Shown piece by piece: positions 7,992 to 15,800 of a stretch of 47,970 nucleotides of DNA. Source of the DNA: Bacteroidales bacterium M6 (GTDB lineage Bacteria > Bacteroidota > Bacteroidia > Bacteroidales > Muribaculaceae); assembly GCA_001689485.1 (NCBI GenBank), contig LUJQ01000081.1, positions 1 through 47,970 of the forward strand, in the 5' to 3' direction. The position numbers were made by a program, and so were the translations under genes. Every line of letters starts with the position of its first letter. The stretch's first letter is position 1. The notes under the pieces are model-generated. The model ran no database searches, was not told the DNA's origin, and was given only the letters and a program-made list of their open reading frames with translations.

Positions 7992-8031
7992 CAAAGATAA
8001 GGGCCTGCTCCGCGCAGACCCTTTTAAGTTT
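7992..8031 (-). promoter_or_regulatory. Phage promoter P7970 (AAACTTA-N25-TATCTTTG)
   Basis: Minus strand: AAACTTA at 8031-8025 and TATCTTTG at 7999-7992 with 25 bp between. The ATG at 7970 is 21 bp past the box. The hairpin of the upstream RT terminator occupies the spacer, so promoter and terminator are superimposed. Confidence 0.82.
8001..8021 (-). terminator. Terminator of the DGR transcript
   Basis: On the minus strand GGGTCTGC (8021-8014) pairs with GCAGGCCC (8008-8001), one G-U pair, loop GCGGA, followed by TTATCTTT. It is 33 bp after the RT stop. The wobble pair becomes a C-A mismatch on the plus strand, so the hairpin favours the RT direction. Confidence 0.65.
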
Positions 8032-8054
8032 AGTGACGTATCACCGAAAAGACA

Positions 8055-9539
8055 TCAGGTAAACGAGAACTTTTGCTTGTTGCCGTCAAAGATTTCGCTA
8101 ACGATGGTGGTCTCAAAGGGAAAGCCGTCCTCGATGTCCGAGATTTGGTCAAGGATATTCTTCATCTCTTCGCTCGCGGTGAAGAACTTGCCCCACTCGC
8201 CGGTAGCCTTGTCTTTGAAAGAAACAAGGTATCGGTCATCGCCCTGTGATGTGTTCATGCCTACCTCATAATCGTGTATCTCTAACGCTTTGTTTTGGAT
8301 TGCGCCCAAGCGCATCACCTTTCCGGGAAAGCGTTTTTTCCCGTCTGCAGGAGTGTAGGTCACTCCCAGTTCAGAAAACTTTTTCATACGTTTACCTGTG
8401 ATTAAGTGAAAAATATACTTACAATCTGCATGGCAAGCCATGCCTTTGAATGAGCCGATGATTTCTTGTCTGCGTTTTCGAGACTTTATCTTTGCCAGTT
8501 TACGGGCCGCGTTCTGCTTTGTGCGTCTGCGTATCCGGGCATAGTCTCCGAAATTCACATAGCCGAGTGCGTCCATGCCTGCCGATATGGGCGCAATCCT
8601 TTCACTGGACTTTATTGTCAGTCCAAGTTTGGCACTCTCTTCATGTAAGCACTCCCTTAATCTCCATAACTCCTTTTTACTTTCTGCCAGTATAAACGTA
8701 TCGTCACAAAATCTGAAATAGTAAGCTGCACCGTGTTTCTCTATCATGGCGTGGTCGAGGTCGTTGAGATACAAGTTGCCGAAAAACTGCGATGAGCGTA
8801 GCCCTTTGCTGATTCCGACATTGCCGTCGGGGTGCAGGGCTTTCACAAAATTATGCAGTATTGGTAACAGCACTGGGTCTGATATGTACCGTTCTATCAC
8901 GGTAATCATCCTATCATGGATGATGTTGTCATAGTAGCCTTGATAATCTGTCTGATAGTAGTATTTTAGATTAGGGTTAGCCTTTATCGCATCTTGTATC
9001 TCATGGAACAGACCATGTGGCCCGCGTCCTTTTATAGAGGCGGCAGTGCTTTTTATCAATACTGGAGCAAGACGTTTCTCAATAACCTCCATTATGCTAT
9101 TGCTTCCCATGCGTTCTACAACAATTGGAGCTTGGACTATCCTCATTTTCGGACCGTCTTTGGTCGCAAACGATGTCAGTTTGCTTATGCGGAAATCTCC
9201 GCTCTCGATTGACTGTTTGAGATACGCTACGATGGCTTCCTTTTGCCGTATATACCGTGCTTGCCTGCGTGTGTACTCGTTGCCGTCTATCACAACACAA
9301 TCTTTCTTCTCGGCATCGGTGGCCGATTGGCGCAGGTTTTTTATCACGCGGTTGAACGAAGATATGATATTGTCTTCGGCTATTATCTCTGGGATAAGGT
9401 TGCATAAAGGATAGTTGACCGAGGGGCAATCCTCGGTCAACTCCATGAATGTTGCTATGTCAGTGACCGCCTTCCGGTCCTGTGGAGAGAGGCATTGCCC
9501 CTCTCCACGTTTGGTTATAATGTTCTTCCGGCTTTCCAT
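8055..9539 (-). CDS. DGR reverse transcriptase
   Basis: A 494-residue reverse transcriptase from a diversity-generating retroelement. It copies the RNA of the template repeat into cDNA with errors at adenines, and the cDNA replaces the variable repeat of the tail-fibre gene. Visible motifs: KYYYQTDYQGYYDNI (motif A with the first catalytic Asp), ISKGLRSSQFFGNLYLNDLDH (the G-x-x-x-SQ motif typical of DGR and retron-type enzymes), and the catalytic box FCDD (about residue 278) where most RTs have YxDD. The C-terminal extension (FFTASEEMKNILDQ...FPFETTIVSEIF) is like that of gut Bacteroides DGR enzymes. Start chosen at MESRKN; the frame is open to 9629, which would almost touch the TR. No separate Avd accessory gene is seen. 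Two strong hairpins lie in the first 45 codons. Confidence 0.92.
   Translation of the reverse strand: MESRKNIITKRGEGQCLSPQDRKAVTDIATFMELTEDCPSVNYPLCNLIPEIIAEDNIISSFNRVIKNLRQSATDAEKKDCVVIDGNEYTRRQARYIRQKEAIVAYLKQSIESGDFRISKLTSFATKDGPKMRIVQAPIVVERMGSNSIMEVIEKRLAPVLIKSTAASIKGRGPHGLFHEIQDAIKANPNLKYYYQTDYQGYYDNIIHDRMITVIERYISDPVLLPILHNFVKALHPDGNVGISKGLRSSQFFGNLYLNDLDHAMIEKHGAAYYFRFCDDTFILAESKKELWRLRECLHEESAKLGLTIKSSERIAPISAGMDALGYVNFGDYARIRRRTKQNAARKLAKIKSRKRRQEIIGSFKGMACHADCKYIFHLITGKRMKKFSELGVTYTPADGKKRFPGKVMRLGAIQNKALEIHDYEVGMNTSQGDDRYLVSFKDKATGEWGKFFTASEEMKNILDQISDIEDGFPFETTIVSEIFDGNKQKFSFT
9413..9442 (-). other. Perfect 12-bp hairpin inside RT coding region
   Basis: AGTTGACCGAGG (9413-9424) and CCTCGGTCAACT (9431-9442) are exact inverse complements, loop 6 nt. 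It encodes part of ELTEDCPSVNY in the RT. The bases 9421-9430 are perfectly complementary to 9494-9503 in the next hairpin, so a loop-loop or alternative pairing is possible. Confidence 0.75.
9482..9508 (-). other. 12-bp hairpin with 3-nt loop inside RT coding region
   Basis: On the minus strand GTGGAGAGGGGC (9508-9497) pairs with GCCTCTCTCCAC (9493-9482), one G-U pair, loop AAT. It spans codons about 11-19 of the RT. It is the stronger of two hairpins in a transcript that also carries the template repeat; it may be part of the structured DGR RNA or control RT translation. Confidence 0.75.
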
Positions 9540-9554
9540 ATTGTTATGCTGTTG

Positions 9555-9600
9555 CCGAGGCGCAAACCCCTCGGAGAAATGCCTTGCCTGTCTCGCAGGC
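9555..9600 (-). other. Structured spacer between TR and RT
   Basis: About 100 nt separate the TR from the RT start. Two small hairpins are visible: GCCTG/CAGGC (9586-9590 with 9596-9600) and CCGAGG/CCTCGG (9555-9560 with 9569-9574). In studied DGRs the RNA just downstream of TR is needed to prime cDNA synthesis, so this is the candidate priming spacer. Confidence 0.5.
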
Positions 9601-9638
9601 GTGCAGGGTCGTCCGATTGTTCTAACCATTCAGAATTT

Positions 9639-9748
9639 GAGCCGACCACCGTAGTTCGTGTTCGAGTTCGATGAAGCGTTGTTCGCGTTCGCATAAGCGA
9701 GGCCGCTGTTCGCATTCGAATTGTTGCCCGACCGCAAAACCACACGGC
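9639..9748 (-). repeat. DGR template repeat (TR)
   Basis: A 110-bp repeat, matched by the variable repeat at 9848-9957. The minus-strand (sense) TR has 25 adenines, mostly in ten AAC/AAT codons. The two copies differ at 10 positions and every one is an adenine in TR: on the plus strand 9656, 9668, 9680, 9688, 9689, 9694, 9709, 9710, 9715 and 9716. None of the other 85 positions differ. It lies between the fibre gene stop and the RT, in RT orientation, 27 bp past a TAACTTTG box. Confidence 0.97.
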
Positions 9749-9775
9749 GCGCGGGGTTATCTGCCTTTCAAGGTG

Positions 9776-9783
9776 CAAAGTTA
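9776..9783 (-). promoter_or_regulatory. -7 box of the TR/RT transcript (TAACTTTG)
   Basis: TAACTTTG on the minus strand, followed by C, is a perfect Bacteroidetes -7 box. It would start transcription about 20 nt before the TR. Unlike the other promoters here it has no AAA[C/G]TTA box 25 bp upstream (the matching position reads GCGTAAG). Confidence 0.6.
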
Positions 9784-9814
9784 CGAAAAATTCTCCGAAC
9801 TCGACTCGCTTACG

Positions 9815-12800
9815 CTATCCGACTATGACGAATTTTCCGCGGAAGGCGAGCCGACCACCGTAGTGCGTGTTCGAGTGCGATGAAGCGTAGTTCGCGAGCG
9901 CACAAGCGAGGCCGCTGCCCGCACCCGAATTGTTGCCCGACCGCAAAACCACACGGCCGCGTGAGCCGGGTAGCCAGTGTCCTGCCGCATAGTGGGTCGT
10001 ATATTTGCTTGTGTCGGTCTGATGAACCTTACTTGCAAGAATGTCACATTTCGCGCCATGAACAACACGCACAACGCAATGACCGCTGCCAGTTACGGTC
10101 TGCACAACTCGTTCCGTTTTTGTCACGGGGTCATAGATGTGCGCCTTATAGTCAATCGGGGCGTTGTTATTATTGTCAAGACAGCGGTTCTTATAGAACT
10201 CAGCATAGCTTGTCACGTTGCAGGCGATGTAATCCATCCATTCAGAATCACAGCCGACATAGTGTTTAAGACCAAGTATGGAGTTCATGGCATTACCTAC
10301 ATACACAGTATCCGCCATGCCTATGCTGTCTCGAATATTTAGGGTTGCGTCATGTGCGCCGTTACCCACAACTGCTTGCTCATTTGTCGTTCCGGCCAAA
10401 GCCCACCAAAGATTGCTGATTTCCTTATGCTGCTCATAGTCCTGCAACTGGTAGCCGGGGCCACGTCTGCGAGTGCTGTTTTGGAAATCCTTTGCTGTGT
10501 AGTTGATTGTTCCGACTGGCGTTTCGGTCGGATTGCCATCCGAATCATACGCCCACTCTGATGACGTTGAAGATGTGCCGTTGCCTTTCTTGGAACGAAC
10601 TGCACCCGAAAGACTGCGAGGCATCTTCAGTCCGTCAATTGTTATCGGATATGTACCGACAAGGCTGTCGTTTTCGCCTACGGTGTGTTCCGTCCATTCG
10701 GGTTCGATCGCTTCAATATGTGCGCTGTCAACTGCCAGGCACATTATGTCACCGATATCGCGGTATGAAGTAAAGTACATCCACTTCGCTCCGCTCGGCA
10801 CATCGCAGAAGATATAGTTGCCGATCGAGAAATCAAAGTAGGTATGGCTTACCTGCATGATGAATGAACCTACAATCCGTCCGTCTGCGTCAGTGAACAC
10901 AGCACCGAGGCGTGCGTGGTTCAGTCCGGGCCAGCGTACCTGCTTCATACCCTCAACGTCCATGCGATAGGCATTGGTGTTGGAAGCAGTGGCGATAATG
11001 CTGTCATCTATCATTTCACCTGCTTGTGCTTCATCTGCATATACGCCTGTGTTCTCTGCATAGAGCAGTTCCGATAACATTGCTTTCAAGCTCTTGTTTA
11101 CTGTTGATAGCGGTTCGCCATCAGTGGTAGAATACAAGATGTATTTCTTTTGGTTCTTGTAGTCGTTCACACCCTTATACCAGTGGTGTGGGAGATGGTG
11201 GAAGATGTCAAAACCCTCTCCGGCTTGGTCGGCGTTGTCGAAACTCTCACCCGAATTGAGATATCCGAAATCCGTGTCGCTCAACTGAACGCCTTCCATT
11301 TGGTTGAGTTTGGGGTTGAATGTACACTTATAGGCGTGCGTACCCTGCTTGATTTTTAGGGTGTGACCGCTTGGAACAAACGCTTTGTTATACTCCGCGC
11401 CTGTCTCGTTTTCTGGGTTGCTGTATCTCTCGCAGAAATCTCCGCTGATGATGTCATCAATCTTCAGCATGGAGAACTGGGAGTTGATGAGCGTGAGTTC
11501 GGGGAAATAGCGGTCAAGGGTAGTAAGACCTGCATTGCCGTCCACATCTTCATCTTCTATCAGTTCCGACAGTATCCAGCGGCCTGTGATACCCGAACAC
11601 TGACCGCTCTCTTCGCATGCCTTGCCGGTTGCGTCAAGACCTATGGCTCCGGTCCTGCGCAACTGACGCAGTACCGACACGCTTGCCGTCATGTTGATGT
11701 CGGGAATACGCACCTCGCGGATTGCTCCTGCCTGCGCTATGTTCATTACAAGACCCTCTACGTCCACGAAGTCGCACCCCTCCACCCATAGGCGGTTGAT
11801 GCCATTGACGCTTTCAAGAGTTAGACCGCCGGGATATGTGAGCCTCGGCAGGTTCACAAGCTCCAGTTTCGTGACGCTTGCAGGAAGTGTCAGCGTTTCA
11901 ATAGGCGCGGTCTGCGCGAGGTCGCAGTTTGTCAGAGGCGTGTTGTTGGCTATGATTGCCTCGATACGCGGACAGCCTTTTGCGTCCACGCTCGTTGCCG
12001 TTGTGTTGCTCACGTCAAGTCGGCGCAGGAACGGCATATCTCCGAGCGTCAAGTTGCCAAGTGAATTGAAACCGTTGAGCGCAGTATTCGCGGTGTGCTT
12101 CTCTCCACCCAATATGATTTCTTCGGCAAGCTGCATCTTGCTCAAATCATCAAAATGGAATGCAAGCGACATTTCCGAAAGGTCAATCATGCTCATGCGC
12201 CCGGTCTGATAGATGTAGAGCAACGCGCCTGCGTCATGAGCAAAAAGCGTGAACGCGTGGGTCTGTCCTGCTTCCAAAAAGACGGATTCCGACAACTGAC
12301 CGCTTGCGTCATTACCGATTCCGAAATATCCCGGAGCTGCTGCGGTGATGTAGATTTTAGAATCGGCTTTGATGGCAGACACACGTCCGCTCAATGGATT
12401 GGTAAAGAAGTCGCCTGTCTGATAATAGCCGTCACGGATTGCCCATCGTTGCTCTATGAAGCGAGGTAAGGAGGTCAATCCCAGGCCGTGCAGTGCATAG
12501 AAATACGGCTGATTGGCTATCCCGGTATTATCTATGTACTTACGCTCCCCGTCATAGGAAGAGATGACTTTCGGCCAGAACATCAGTCGCTTCTCCACAA
12601 AGAAATATAACGCGCCGTCAGGCGAGAACGGAACGATTGTCTTGCCGTCAATCTGCGCAGTCTGATTTCGCATTCGGTTTACAACACTCTTCAGTGATAT
12701 GGTGGTCGTGCCGAGGTCGTTGCTGTTCCAGCACTCCTGCTGACGGTCCATGTTGTTGAAGAGTACCGAGCCGTAACCCATGTAGGGATTGGTATAACCG

Positions 12801-15800
12801 GTAGCTTCATCAGTCATCTTGTTGGGGTCTACCTCCGCGTCTATGTCTCGGCCGCCGTCATTGTCTGCGCCGTTGCAGGTGTCACAGTCATATACCTTGT
12901 TAAGATACATTCGGGTTGGCTCCATATTTCGGTAGCCGGAGTAAACGCCGTTCTCTACCGAACAGCCGTCCTCCAAGAAGAACATAGGCTGCATATTCTT
13001 GGCTCGTTGGTCAACAGCCGCGAGATAGTCAGTAAAGGCGGTGTATGCCATTGCGCTCTCAAGCGACATATAGCGGTAGGCGTTCTCTCTCCATATCTTC
13101 TTCCACCCGTTGACTTTGGAGTAGTCGCAGGAGTTGAAGAAACGAAGCATATTGAAGAGGTCGTAGGGTACTTTCTTGCCGAGTGCCAAATCCTCTTGGA
13201 GTTGGTCATCGTCAATCATGCACTCAAAGTAGTACGTCCATGCAGGATATTCCGTAGCCGCAAGTCCGAGTTTGCGAACCCATGATGAAATCTGTGTTGA
13301 CGGCTTCATCATGTCTTCAATAGTCGCTACACCCTGCCACCAGTCCATACCTGCATATTGCAGTAGTTCGTAACCACTCACCGGGTTAAGCACATCGCCG
13401 GTCACAACCCACATGCCGTCAACCTGCTTCATTGAGCCAGTCGAACGTGTCCATGCGCCGTTCTTGTAGCGGTAGATAGCATAGTCGCGTCCGCAATACT
13501 GTGATATGAGATACACATTCTTTTGGGCGGCCTCTGTATTTGTTTCGGGGTCTGCCTTGAAACGAGCCTCGGTTTGCGCGAGGGTTTCATCGGGTGTGCC
13601 GAAGTATTCCACAAAGTCTCCGTAGTTGAGACAGCCTTTGTTATAGCCGGGTGTATCCTTGAAGCCGAGGGCGGTCTGCTCTCCCTTGTCCTCTTTCCAG
13701 TTGCCCTTGGCATGAAACCATGCGTCCTGCAAGGTGTCGGTCGTGGCGCGGAAGCAGGCTATCGGGTGGTTCTTTGTGGAATGGTCCATCTGACGACCCG
13801 TGATAACGTCTCCGTTGGAAAGAATCTGACGCCCGTCAAAGGCTCTTTGCGCCGGGGTCATGTATGACGAGCCGAGAGAGCGGAATGTGGCGTTCATCAT
13901 ATCGCACACGCCGCAGTCGTTGGCATTGGAACTGTCGGAATAATCGACTTTGACAGTAACCACGTCAATAAAGTTACCAGTCTCAGCGCAAAACACCTTT
14001 CGGTCAGCAGCAGCCTTGATTGCGTTGAGTCCAAGTTCGGTGCTGTCATCGGGATTGAGCAGGGTGACGGTCGCTTTAAGTCCTGTGGTCTTGTTCTTCT
14101 TGTTGAAGTTGAAGCGGTCGTTCTTAATGGGTCGCTGTGCCGAAGTCGTTCCCTGCCTGCGCCAAAGCACATTCACAGCCTTGAAGTTTACTTCCGGATG
14201 CTGTGGGTTGAAGTAGTACAGCGTGCAGGCAAACTGGTCGCTTGTTGATGTACCGCCGTTCAGAGCATAGTCGAAATTATTGAATGTGGTCTGGTCGGCG
14301 ACAATCACATAGTAAGGTATACCTTTGGCCGCCATAAGGCTCATGGACGGCTTGCCTGTCGTATCCAGTACATTCTCTTTGTCATACTCCGCAATCATGG
14401 CGCGGACATCGCTCAACTTGCAAAGGTAGTTGCGGAATGCCTGCAACCATTCCATATAGGAGTTGTAGGCCATGATGTAGTTGAGGTTGAAATCGCCGTT
14501 CTCGGAGTTGAACGTGATTGTCCTGTTCTGACGCAGTGCGCTCGTTCCCGGCTGATAGCCGATAGAAGCACACTCCTCGCCATTCACATAGAGTTTGACA
14601 AATGAGTAATTTGTTCCGCTCGATGCTTCTGAGGCTTTGTAGGTGACATACTTGCTGCCCGGCTCTACAACAATGGCAACTGTTACTTTCTCTCCGCACT
14701 TGAACCCTACGCGCTGACGCTTCGGAGTTCCGTTGAGGACCGTAAGCACTACCTCGTTGCCTCGGATATAGAAGCCGACACCTGCGGCTGGGTCGTAGCA
14801 CTCGCAGAGCATGGCATCCTTGTCCTTGATGCTCTTGGTTGAGAAAGCCAACTGGATTGCGGCTCCGCTCGTTTCAAGGGCTGATGATGAGAACGGTGCA
14901 TAAGGTATCTCCGCTTTTACATTCTCGGCGATACGCAGAACATTCTCTCCCAGTACCGACACAAAGCCGTTGGAGTTCCAGTTGCTGCCGCTTACGTTCA
15001 TGGAGTAGCCGTTGTCCTCAATGGTGTGGTCGGTCTCGCTGTTGTTTCGGGTGGAGAAGTCAAAGGCGAACAATGCACCCTCTTTGACCTCAGCGTCTAT
15101 TGCTGAACCCTCAACGGTCAGTGTGACGGTCAAGGACTTTGATGTTCCGCTCTGTGCGTACACGTCAAAACTCTTGCTTCCGTCCGAGGCATAACCTTGA
15201 ATCTGCTTCGTTACATTGAGCGTCTGACTGGTTTCGCAGTTGGCGGTAGTGGCTATATGTCCGTCAATCATTACCTCAATGGCTGTGCGTGTTTTGCCCG
15301 GAGTGTAAGCTGCGACATCAAGCGCGATGGAATCATACAAGCGCACTTTACCCTCGTTGCGGTCATCGTATCGCATGACTACAATCGGCGTGCTGTTGTT
15401 TGCGTCAACGCACATCACGGCTGTGTAGATTGTATTGCCTGTCACACCCGAAGCAATGTCTTTGCCTTGAATGCGCAGGGGGTATGCGCCGTGCGTCAGT
15501 TGTTCGGAATTGCCGAACACGTTGTTGGGGTTGATGCTTATGTTGTGACTGTACTGGTCGGTAACGGTCGCTGTGCCGAGGGTACGCCATTCCCCATTGT
15601 AGAACATTTCAGTGGTTACGAGAATGCCCTGTTTGGTGCTGACGTTGTTTTCAAACTTATACATCGGCAGGCTCTTCTCGCGTCCTCCTGCTTCAAGAGC
15701 GGTGGCGGCTGAGTAGTTAAGTGCCTGCACACAGGTACACGTCACGTCAACGGCGGTAACGCTGATTACACGAGTGCGCTCGTTGCCGTCCGCGTCAGTG

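Noticed and set aside
9540..9629. N-terminal extension of the RT (30 codons)
   Set aside because: It is Arg/Pro/Gln-rich, unlike RT N termini, and would use the structured spacer next to the TR. A start at 9539 is preferred, though not proven.
9515..10074. Two similar small frames over TR and VR on the minus strand
   Set aside because: They look like paralogous proteins only because they read the TR and the VR in the wrong frame. The VR is read in the fibre frame, and the TR is explained as non-coding.
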